DNA of 64,000 bases from Verrucomicrobiota bacterium (lineage in GTDB: Bacteria > Verrucomicrobiota > Kiritimatiellia > CAIVKH01): the NCBI GenBank assembly GCA_024233345.1, contig JACKPT010000001.1, positions 186,001 through 250,000 of the forward strand, in the 5' to 3' direction. How positions within the stretch are numbered: position 1 is the stretch's first letter; each line of letters starts with the position of its first letter. The notes under the pieces are model-generated. The model had not been told where the DNA came from, made no database searches, and saw only the letters and a program-made list of their open reading frames with translations. A program made the translations under genes and the position numbers. Below are positions 1 to 7,200 of this stretch, one piece after another.

Positions 1-233
1 TATACCACAGAAGACGCCCGGTTTTGGTAGTAGCCGATGCGCAGTCGCCAATTTTTGTAGGTAAAGATTGCATTGCCGGTTTCAGGCCCTCTCAGCCGGT
101 GCAGGGTGGAGTGCTTTGGCCATTCCTGCGGCTGCCCGTAACGCTCAATGCTCTGAGAAAAGGACTCGCCGATTCGTGCGTACGCGGACGGGATGACGAT
201 CAGGAAGACAGACAGGAAGCGAATGATTTTCAT
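1..233 (-). CDS. Secreted protein of unknown function, 5' part only (runs off left edge)
   Basis: Read on the minus strand from an ATG at 233, the frame stays open to the window edge (77 codons). The product begins with a clear signal peptide (MKIIRFLSVFLIVIPSAYA, likely cut after AYA). The visible mature part contains short aromatic/polar stretches such as ESFSQSIERYG and FTYKNWRLRIGYYQN. An in-frame ATG pair further upstream (242, 245) could also start it, but the 233 start puts the signal peptide at the N terminus. The gene is incomplete and I do not recognise the family. It is divergent from the nitroreductase gene. Confidence 0.6.
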   Translation of the reverse strand, partial: MKIIRFLSVFLIVIPSAYARIGESFSQSIERYGQPQEWPKHSTLHRLRGPETGNAIFTYKNWRLRIGYYQNRASSVV

Positions 234-408
234 GGCGTCCATCATTGCGAAAGACTTTGCGCTCGGTCAATCCTTGAGGCCGGGGAAAAAGGGGTAAAAG
301 AACCTTCATGAGCCACCGGTTCCCAATTCCTTGCTCATCAACAAGCTCAAATGCAGTTGGTATCAGCCACGGGGCAGAATCGGAGAATGCAGGCACCCGG
401 CGAAAAAG

Positions 409-485
409 TTCCAACGTCTGGAAAAATCCGCAAAAAATCTTCCAAGGCTTGGAAGAAAATTAGGGCAGAATTCCAGACGTTGGAA
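409..485. repeat. Cluster of three TTCCAA-N3-TTGGAA palindromes
   Basis: The central element at 439-455 is a perfect palindrome (7-base arms CTTCCAA/TTGGAAG around GGC). The flanking elements at 409-423 (TTCCAACGTCTGGAA) and 471-485 (TTCCAGACGTTGGAA) are exact reverse complements of each other, so the cluster can fold as one long hairpin around the central one. The same motif occurs at 42447-42493. Confidence 0.8.
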
Positions 486-542
486 GATCGCGTTGGCCCT
501 GGGTTGATCCGCCGCGCTTCATGCCGGGGCATCGAGCCGGGG

Positions 543-585
543 GGCTGGTGCTGGATACCGGGTTCTGGATGCTGGATGCTGGTGC
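543..585. repeat. GCTGGATGCTGG-type minisatellite, copy 1
   Basis: Seven-base units of the form GCTGGAT, GCTGGGT or CTGGATA run through this stretch. Two longer arrays of the same kind follow the two copies of the nitroreductase 3' end (1244-1295 and 3833-3899). Confidence 0.7.
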
Positions 586-660
586 CATGTTCAACCGAAC
601 CCCTCCTAATCGTACGCCTGCTCGTGCTCACTCCTCCCGCCGCCTGTCTAGTTCCGGGCC

Positions 661-692
661 CATCCGTGTCCATTCGTGTTCATCCGTGGTTC
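661..692. repeat. Low-complexity element (CATCCGTGTCCATTCGTG type)
   Basis: The stretch is built from imperfect units CATCCGTGT, CATTCGTGT and CATCCGTGG. It sits between the minisatellite remnant and the nitroreductase gene and is non-coding. Its regular 9-10 base period suggests a dispersed intergenic repeat. Confidence 0.5.
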
Positions 693-726
693 CATTTTCT
701 TCGTCTTCTCTGGTAGGGTGGGGGTC

Positions 727-1239
727 ATGAACGCTTTTCTTGATCTCGCTGCCCGACGTTATAGCTGCCGCGCCTACACTGGTGACCCGGTGCGTGATTC
801 GGACCTGGACAAGGTTCTTGAGGCGGGTCGGCTGGCTCCGACTGCGGTGAACCGGCAGGCCTTCACTATCGTGGTGGTCCGCGACCCGGACCGGAGACGC
901 GCGGTCGGCGAAGCCTACCCGAAAGCGTGGCTTCAGGAGGCGCCCATCATTCTTGTGGTCTGTGTCGAACCAGCCGCGGCCTGGACCCGGAGGGACGGGG
1001 TCAACTTTGCCGCGGTCGACGGCGCGATTGTCATGGACCACCTCACCCTCTGCGCCACCGACCTGGGGCTCGGTACCTGCTGGATCGGGGCCTTCGATCC
1101 GGATCCGCTCCGCAAGGCGCTTGGATTGCCCGACGGCATCGATCCCCTCGTCATGACTCCCCTCGGCTACCCCGCCAAGGACGCTCTGGAAAAGAAACGG
1201 AAGGCGATCGCGGAGCTGGTGCGGGAAGAGGGTTGGTAA
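727..1239 (+). CDS. Nitroreductase family protein
   Basis: This is a 170-residue FMN-dependent nitroreductase-fold protein; the family reduces nitro compounds, quinones or flavins with NAD(P)H. Visible hallmarks are the N-terminal RRYSCRAY segment (the family's RRSxRxF-type FMN phosphate contact), LAPTAVNRQ, the GLGTCWIGAF segment near the C terminus and the terminal PLGYPA motif. The ATG at 727 follows a purine-rich GGTGGGGGT. An upstream frame extension to 676 would add a stretch encoded by repeat DNA, so it was rejected. The length matches the short members of the family. The last 60 codons and about 190 bases of downstream DNA are duplicated at 3648-4048, on the other side of the toxin-antitoxin module. 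The natural substrate cannot be told. Confidence 0.9.
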   Translation: MNAFLDLAARRYSCRAYTGDPVRDSDLDKVLEAGRLAPTAVNRQAFTIVVVRDPDRRRAVGEAYPKAWLQEAPIILVVCVEPAAAWTRRDGVNFAAVDGAIVMDHLTLCATDLGLGTCWIGAFDPDPLRKALGLPDGIDPLVMTPLGYPAKDALEKKRKAIAELVREEGW

Positions 1240-1432
1240 GCCGGGCTGGATGCTGGGTGCTGGGTGCTGGATACTGGATGCTGGGTTCTGGTGCTATTCT
1301 GCTCGTAATCGCACTCACTCCTCCCGCCGCCGCCATAATCTGTGGATCGGGATCGGCTCTTTCTGCCCTCCGGATCGCTTTCGCCCCTCATAGTCGTCGC
1401 CCGTTCGGAGGCGGGCATTACAATGGGGCGAC
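1060..1432. repeat. Long direct repeat, copy A (nitroreductase 3' end plus downstream DNA)
   Basis: This segment starts inside the nitroreductase gene at the codons for DLGLGTCW and continues past the stop through the minisatellite to the sequence ending ATTACAATGGGG. A near-identical copy lies at 3648-4048. The coding part differs at only a handful of bases. The two copies bracket the AbiE-like module. Confidence 0.9.
1244..1295. repeat. GCTGGATGCTGG-type minisatellite, copy 2
   Basis: About seven units of seven bases (GCTGGGT, GCTGGAT, ACTGGAT and similar) follow directly after the nitroreductase stop codon. The matching array in the duplicated copy (3833-3899) is two units longer, as expected for slippage. 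Confidence 0.8.
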
Positions 1433-1514
1433 TCGAGGGTCGGTGATGTTGGAGGAATGACCAGCGCGGGGTCATCTCGTATTATTCACTTCAAATCGTT
1501 TATTTTACCGTTCA

Positions 1515-1609
1515 GTGAAAATAGCTGTTTTTAGTAAAATCATGGTTGACTTTTTACTGCCATGGGAGCCTACTATTGTTTTGTGAAAACAGCCATATTC
1601 AGTAAAAAT
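1515..1609 (+). promoter_or_regulatory. Probable autoregulated promoter of the AbiE-like operon
   Basis: Two 26-27 base direct repeats (1515-1540 and 1583-1609) share about 20 of 25 positions, beginning GTGAAAA and ending AGTAAAA. They flank a candidate sigma-70 promoter: TTGACT at 1546-1551 and TACTAT at 1571-1576, with a long 19-base spacer. The first repeat also holds the near-palindrome AAAATAGCTGTTTT. AbiEi-type antitoxins are known to bind repeats at their own promoter. The arrangement suggests, but does not prove, repression by the downstream gene product. Confidence 0.45.
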
Positions 1610-2653
1610 GAGATCATTCGAAGCGAAATCGAACTGATCCGTCACTTCCGGGAATTGATCGAGGACGAACCGGAGCTGACGTGGGATATCCCTGAGCAGG
1701 CTCATCCCCTCGAACAGGTTACGGATCTGGAGTTCCGTCTGGACAATCGATCCATACGCTTTCGCCCCGAGTACTCCCTGAAGCCGAGCGAAAAGGAAAT
1801 CGAATCGATCCATGCAGCGCGGCGAGGTTCGAATAACCGTCCTCTACTGGTCGTACCCGAGCTGAACAGCCGCATGCTCGAGTTCTGTCGCGCCCGGGGC
1901 CTGGCTGTGATCGACCTGAACGGCCGCGTTTACATTCGGGCGCCCAGCCTTCTGGTGGACCGTCGGGCTCTTCCCGGACGTCACTTCCGCTACGAGCTTG
2001 AGCCGCGCAATGTCTTTGTCGGGAAAAGTGCCCGGATTGTTCGCTCGCTCCTGACTGACCGTATCCGAAAGGACTGGACCCAGGCCGAACTGGTTGAGCG
2101 AACGAAGGCCAGCGCCGGGCTCGTCTCTCGCATTGTCCAGCACCTGATTGCCCAGGGTTATGCCGACAAGACCTCGTCGCGCACATTCCGCCTGTCGGAT
2201 GTAGATGGGCTTGTCGACGCCTGGATCAAGGGTGATGACTTCAAGCGACGCACCTCCGTCGCCCGGTTCAATACATTCGGCGATTCCCCGCTTGACTTGG
2301 CCCGCAAGCTTCAGGATTGGGCGACGACGGAATCAGTACCGCTCGCTTTCACCCAGTGGATCGCCGGCTGGCTGCGCCACCCTTATACGGAACCGGTCAT
2401 CACATCGGCCTATGTCGCCCGCCTCCCGGACTCCGCTTCGCTGGAGCAGCTGAGTTTGCGCCCAGTCAACGATGTCGGCAAGGTCTGGCTGTTTATCCCG
2501 GATGATGAAGGTGTGTTTCTGGAGACCAGGCTCGTCAACGAATTGAATCTGGCCAGCGACGCCCAGATCGTCGTGGATCTTCAAGGTACCGGCCTCCGCG
2601 GTCCGGATCAGGCCCAGGCCCTCCGCACATGGGAAGGGTTCTGCCGGCCATGA
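1562..2653 (+). CDS. AbiEi-like antitoxin / winged-helix regulator of a type IV toxin-antitoxin pair
   Basis: The 363-residue cytoplasmic protein has a helix-turn-helix core around residues 155-205 (ARIVRSLLTDR...WTQAELVERTKASAGLVSRIVQHL). An N-terminal region of about 130 residues contains PLLVVPELNSRML and LAVIDLNGRVYI segments of the type seen in AbiEi-related proteins. The stop codon overlaps the start of the next gene (ATGA at 2650-2653), the typical organisation of AbiEi/AbiEii pairs in which the first gene is antitoxin and repressor. The start is uncertain: the ATG at 1562 lies within the putative promoter, and a GTG at 1583 inside the second direct repeat would give a leaderless start. 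Family assignment rests on the helix-turn-helix, overall layout and partner gene. Confidence 0.6.
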   Translation: MGAYYCFVKTAIFSKNEIIRSEIELIRHFRELIEDEPELTWDIPEQAHPLEQVTDLEFRLDNRSIRFRPEYSLKPSEKEIESIHAARRGSNNRPLLVVPELNSRMLEFCRARGLAVIDLNGRVYIRAPSLLVDRRALPGRHFRYELEPRNVFVGKSARIVRSLLTDRIRKDWTQAELVERTKASAGLVSRIVQHLIAQGYADKTSSRTFRLSDVDGLVDAWIKGDDFKRRTSVARFNTFGDSPLDLARKLQDWATTESVPLAFTQWIAGWLRHPYTEPVITSAYVARLPDSASLEQLSLRPVNDVGKVWLFIPDDEGVFLETRLVNELNLASDAQIVVDLQGTGLRGPDQAQALRTWEGFCRP

Positions 2654-3501
2654 AGTTCGATACCTTCAGCAAGTATGACCCGAGCGGCGTCGCCCTGGCC
2701 GAAAGTGCCTTCCTGACCGTCTGGGCCGGACTTGGGCCCTGGCACGAAGATATGGTGCTGGTGGGCGGGCTGGTGCCGAAATACCTCTGCGGTGACATCA
2801 CCGCCTTGCGGGAGCTGCCGCGCCCGGTAACCCTTGATGCCGATATCGGTATTGCCCTCGGCGCTTCCGCTGGTCAGTACGGCCGACTGCTCGATCACTT
2901 GGCGGCTCAGGATTTCGCACTGACCAAAGACGAGTTCGGCGCTTCGCGCTTTGTGAGGGTCATCGGCGACTTCCGGGTGTTTGTCGATTTCCTGACTGAA
3001 GATCCGAGAGGCAATACCGGAACCGTCATTGTGGATAGCGTACCCGCAAACGTTCTGCCCGGCATCAACTGCGCGTTGGAGAACCCACGCATCATGGAGG
3101 TCTCGGGAATCGACCTGTTCGAGGCTCGGCAGACTCTGACCATACGTGTATGCGAAGTCGGCCCGTTTCTCGCGCTTAAGCTCCGCGCCTTCGGCTCGCG
3201 TCAACAGCCCAAGGACGCGTTCGACATTCTTTATACCCTTCGCCATTACGATGGCGACACCGCAGCCGCCATCGCCGCATTCGGCGATGAATTGCGCCGC
3301 GATAACCCCGCCATGCCCGACGCGCTGCAATGCCTGAAGAATTATTTCGGCGACGAAAGCTCCTCCGGTCCGGTCAGGGCGGCCCATTTCGTTCACGGCC
3401 AGAGGATTGCCGGAGAGAACGACGAGCTGCGGATTCAACGTGTTCAAATTCAACAGGACATGGTGGATGCAGCGCGGATGTTGCTCAAGGAGTGCACGTA
3501 A
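2650..3501 (+). CDS. AbiEii-like nucleotidyltransferase toxin
   Basis: The 283-residue protein carries nucleotidyltransferase-fold signatures: VLVGGLVPKYL (Gly39-Gly40), then TLDADIGI with acidic residues Asp63 and Asp65 for metal binding. Further on, PFLALKLRAFGSRQQPKDAFDILYTL resembles the LxxKLxAxxxRxxxKDxxDLxxL block of AbiEii/DUF1814-type proteins. Such proteins are toxins that attach nucleotides to cellular targets such as tRNA, held in check by the AbiEi partner; many give abortive phage resistance. The ATG at 2650 overlaps the upstream stop, implying translational coupling. Target and activity here are unknown. Confidence 0.65.
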   Translation: MKFDTFSKYDPSGVALAESAFLTVWAGLGPWHEDMVLVGGLVPKYLCGDITALRELPRPVTLDADIGIALGASAGQYGRLLDHLAAQDFALTKDEFGASRFVRVIGDFRVFVDFLTEDPRGNTGTVIVDSVPANVLPGINCALENPRIMEVSGIDLFEARQTLTIRVCEVGPFLALKLRAFGSRQQPKDAFDILYTLRHYDGDTAAAIAAFGDELRRDNPAMPDALQCLKNYFGDESSSGPVRAAHFVHGQRIAGENDELRIQRVQIQQDMVDAARMLLKECT

Positions 3502-3544
3502 TGCAGCAGACCTCAACCCCATACATTTCATTTACCTATCAGGT

Positions 3545-3561
3545 TCATCATATCATGATGA
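3545..3561. promoter_or_regulatory. Palindrome upstream of the broken toxin gene (possible operator)
   Basis: TCATCAT and ATGATGA form 7-base inverted arms around ATC, 14 bases before the GTG of the HigB-like remnant. Such palindromes are common operators of toxin-antitoxin genes. It could also be a chance feature. Confidence 0.35.
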
Positions 3562-3574
3562 TGGGTGTTTCATC

Positions 3575-3643
3575 GTGGATATTGACTTCATCGATGACAA
3601 GCTTCGGAAAGACCTGACCGAGGAGAAAAAGCTCCGCAAGTAA
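3575..3643 (+). pseudogene. 5' fragment of a HigB/RelE-type toxin gene
   Basis: From a GTG at 3575 the frame encodes VDIDFIDDKLRKDLTEEKKL-RK and then stops. This matches the N-terminal pattern of the plasmid-maintenance killer (HigB, RelE superfamily) proteins, which start with a short beta strand followed by DKKLRKLxxDEKxx and are about 90-100 residues long. Only 22 residues remain, and the duplicated nitroreductase fragment begins five bases after the stop. It is best read as a toxin gene truncated by the event that placed the repeat here. The match is short, so this remains tentative. Confidence 0.45.
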
Positions 3644-3647
3644 CATT

Positions 3648-3827
3648 GACCTCGGGCTCGGTACCTGCTGGATCGGGGCCTTCGATCCGGATCCGCTCCG
3701 CAGGGCGCTTGGATTGCCCGACGGCATCGATCCCCTCGTCATGACTCCCCTCGGCTACCCCGCCAAGGACGCCCCGGAAAAGAAACGGAAGGCGATCGCG
3801 GAGCTGGTGCGGGAAGAGGGCTGGTAG
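3648..3827 (+). pseudogene. Duplicated 3' end of the nitroreductase gene
   Basis: The segment encodes the last 59 residues of the nitroreductase (DLGLGTCWIGAF to REEGW, then TAG) with only a few substitutions (such as KAL to RAL and ALEKK to APEKK). There is no start codon or ribosome-binding site, and the first two thirds of the gene are missing. It is a truncated copy of 1060-1239. Confidence 0.85.
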
Positions 3828-3832
3828 GGCTG

Positions 3833-3899
3833 GGCTGGATGCTGGGTGCTGGATGCTGGGTGCTGGATACTGGATACTGGATGCTGGGTTCTGGTGCTC
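3833..3899. repeat. GCTGGATGCTGG-type minisatellite, copy 3
   Basis: Roughly nine seven-base units (GCTGGAT, GCTGGGT, ACTGGAT) follow the stop of the nitroreductase fragment. This is the longest of the three arrays in the window. Confidence 0.8.
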
Positions 3900-4221
3900 T
3901 CGTAATCGTAATCCTGCTCGTAATCGTACTCACGCCTCCCGCCGCCGCCACAATCTGCGGATCAGGATCGGCTTTTCTGCCCTCCGGATCGATTTCACCC
4001 CCTCGTACTCGTCGCCCGTTCGGAGATGTGGCACTACAATGGTGTGCGTGGAATAGGTGGCGAAAAGACAGGACACGCGAGTCCCCTGCCCGGGCATGCT
4101 TACACTTATTTAGTGGTTTCCCTGAGGCGGTCCGGGGTGTACCTTTTCAGTTGGGCGACGAGGAGGTTTGTCCACAAGCGCCGCGGGACATCCGATCGGT
4201 GCTTCGCGGTCCGGCAATGCG

Positions 4222-7200
4222 ATGATGACACAGTCAAAGCTGGGATGCTTTTGTTTTCGTTGGTGGCTGTTTGCCATCCTCGGCTGTGGGGGTGTGTCGC
4301 AGGTCCGGGCGGCGGGGAGTCCGTTCTACGATGTCGAGGTGCTGGCGCGCATCGGGGATGAGGTTGCGGGGGAGGATGTCGCCACGACCTATCTTGCCAC
4401 CATCGATCCGCAGGTTTGCGGCAACGATCTCGGGCGGGCGGTGTTCGTGGGGGTGGTTTCGGATACCGGCGGCACCCGGTTCTGGAACAACCTGATCGCG
4501 AACGCCTCGGTGACCGGTGGCCTCCACCGCCTACAGAATATCGACAGCCATCCTGCCTCCACCTGGCCCGGCGAGTACTACGAGGACCCGCACCTGAACA
4601 ACAGCAACCTCGTCGTCGTCACCTATTTCACCGGCGACACCGGCAACGGCGAACTGACCGGGGCGATCGGCGGCACCTACGATGTGGATGTCGTCGGAGG
4701 CACCGACAGCAACCTGACCGCCTCGTACCGGCTTGTGTTTGACGGGGTGTGCCGCGAGTGTCTGGGCGGTCCGCCCGGATCGGTGTGTCTCGACGGCCAT
4801 GCCCTGACCATGGATGACGAGGGCAATGTGGTGATTGTCGGTATCCGGTCCGCCGACACCTCCACCTGCAATTACCAGGACACGGATCCGAACTACCTCT
4901 ACATCAACCCGCCGGACACGAACCTCGCGTGGAGCTCGGTGGCCCAGCTCAAGGATGGCACTACGGGGTTCGGGGTGCCGATGGCGGGGCGGGGACCCAC
5001 CACGATTCTCAAGGAAGGCCTGCCCGGCAGCGAGGACATCGTGCGGGTCAAAGACTCCGGGGAGAAGACTGTCCTCGCCTCGGTGGCCGGCGGCTGGTCG
5101 GATCTCGGGGCGATGCCGGGGATCAGCGCGGACGGAACGGTGTCGGTTTTTGGCGGCACCGAGCCCGGGGGCGCCCCCGGCATTTACGTTCGCATCCTTC
5201 ATCCGAACTGGCCGGGCGCCACGAATGCTCTTGTGGTGGGTTCCAACACCTTCGTGGCGGTTGACGACGCAACCAACCTCATTGGCTTTGCCTCCTATGA
5301 ATTTCAAACCAACCGGCTGCAGGTGATTCGCGAAGACGTCGGGGGCGATGGGGATATTGTCGGCGACCGGCTGACGATCGCCTTCATCGCCACCCCGAGC
5401 GCGCCCAGTCTCAGCAACCCGACCCTGCCCGGCACGACGCCGATGCTATTCTCCGGCGCGAAGGGGCTGTGGACGATCGAGCTCGATGTCGAACGCGAAC
5501 TTCTCGATACCAACAGCATCGTGATCAATCCCCGCGGGGTGAAACCGGTCCTCCAGATCGGGGACACCCTTGAGGGCGCCGCAGTTACGGACATCCGGCT
5601 GTGGGACGGACTGTCCCGCGCCGCGGTCGAGGCGGACGGATCCCCCCGTCAGACCCTCGACGGCCGCCCGGTCGCGGGCGACCACCTGCTCACCTTCTGG
5701 GTCGATACCAGCGCGGGGGCAAAGGTGGTCCGGGCATCGCTGCGGGACCGTGACGACGACGGGTTGCCCGATCATTGGGAGGCGCCGGGAGGAGGCATCG
5801 ATATGGACCGCGATGGGACGGTCGATCTCGACCTGAGCGCGTGGGGCGCCTCGGTGGATCACAAGGATCTCTTCCTCGAGGTGGACTGGCTGAAAAACCG
5901 GACCGCCGGCGTATCGGGTCGATGGCGTCCCGGGCCGTATGGGCGGGCACTGCAGGCCACGGTGGACTTTTTCGGTCGTGCGCCGGTGCTCAATCCTGAT
6001 GCCACAACCGGGGTGGTCATTCACATCGACGGCGGGCCGGGGTCGGATCCGGACTACGGCTATGACTACTCGTACAACACCGGTACGGGGAACCTGCAGG
6101 GCGGGGACGAGATTGCCGAGCAGGGCACGGGCGAAAGCATCGACATCATCCACATCTACGACCAGTTCCCGAACCAGGTGCCGGGGTTGCGGGTGCGGTC
6201 CATCCACGACATCAAGAACGCCTACTTCGGCACCACCGACAAGCGGGCCCGGGAATTGGCATTTCGGTATGCGGTGTTCGGGGACGCGCTCGACATCGTG
6301 ACGTGGACCAACGGAGCGCCCTATGTCGGCCAGGTCGCGTGGTCCACCTCGGACCGGTTGATTGCGACCACGGTTCCGCCCGCCTTGTCCGGGACCATCC
6401 GCATCACCGAGGGCCGGGGGGCGGGCCAGGTGCGGGAACTGGATCTGTTCGGGACCTACAGCAATGTCCTCCGGGTGATCCGGCCTTGGACCATCATCCC
6501 GGACGCATCGTCCCGCTTTGTGCTGTTCATCGATCCCAGCGGCGAGGCGGAAGTCACCATCCGGCCGTCCCCGAATCTTCATTCCCTGCCCGGCAACGAC
6601 CTCATCATCACCATGAACAGTTTTGGTCTGACCCCGGACGGCCGGTTCGCCTCCTCCCTCCTGCAGTACCGGACCCTTTGCCATGAGCTGGGTCATACCC
6701 TGGGGCTGCGGCATGGCGGCATCGACAACTGCCAGTATTCCGGCGACCGGTATCTCAGCATCATGAGCTACTCCCACCAGACGCGTACGTCCACCAACCA
6801 GCCGGTCAGCTACCGGTGTTCCGCGCCCGTCGTGGTGACGACCAATCTCCCGCTTGTGAACTCCTTCTCCACCGTGGGCGATCCGACCTTTGCGGACTGG
6901 CCGGTGATTCAGTGCTCCCCCTACGACAACCTCGCCTCGGTCGGCAACACCTACCAGCTCGGGGTCGGGGCGGAGGATGACGACCACGAGTTCGGGGTGT
7001 TCGACTACCTTGAAACCTTCGGCGAACTGCCGGACCTCGCCCTGCCGGTGATCGAGGTGCTGCTGCCGGGACCCTCAACCAACATCGCGCCGGGCGGGAC
7101 CCTCGATGTGGAACTCCGGGTGACCGACGAAAGCGAACTGCATGGGGTTCGGGTGGCCTTCGACATCGATGGCGATGGCGTGACCAACGGGGTGGGGGAA

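Larger units (their letters stand above)
234..726. other. Gene-free spacer rich in short repeats
   Basis: Nearly 500 bases without a credible coding region lie between the divergent secreted-protein gene and the nitroreductase gene. The spacer holds three palindromic TTCCAA/TTGGAA elements (409-485), a GCTGGATGCTGG-type minisatellite (543-585), a CTCACTCCTCCCGCCGCC segment (627-644) also found after both copies of the nitroreductase 3' end, and a 32-base low-complexity element (661-692). Short open frames here have repeat-like composition and no recognisable protein features. Confidence 0.6.
3648..4048. repeat. Long direct repeat, copy B
   Basis: This is the second copy of 1060-1432. It covers the nitroreductase 3' end, a longer minisatellite, the CTCACGCCTCCCGCCGCC segment and the stretch ending CACTACAATGG. 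Similarity fades near 4048. The copy begins sharply at 3648, immediately after the broken toxin gene. Confidence 0.9.

Noticed and set aside
5446..6987. A 513-codon minus-strand frame in the same gene
   Set aside because: Same explanation: antisense of the metzincin region, low complexity, no family features.
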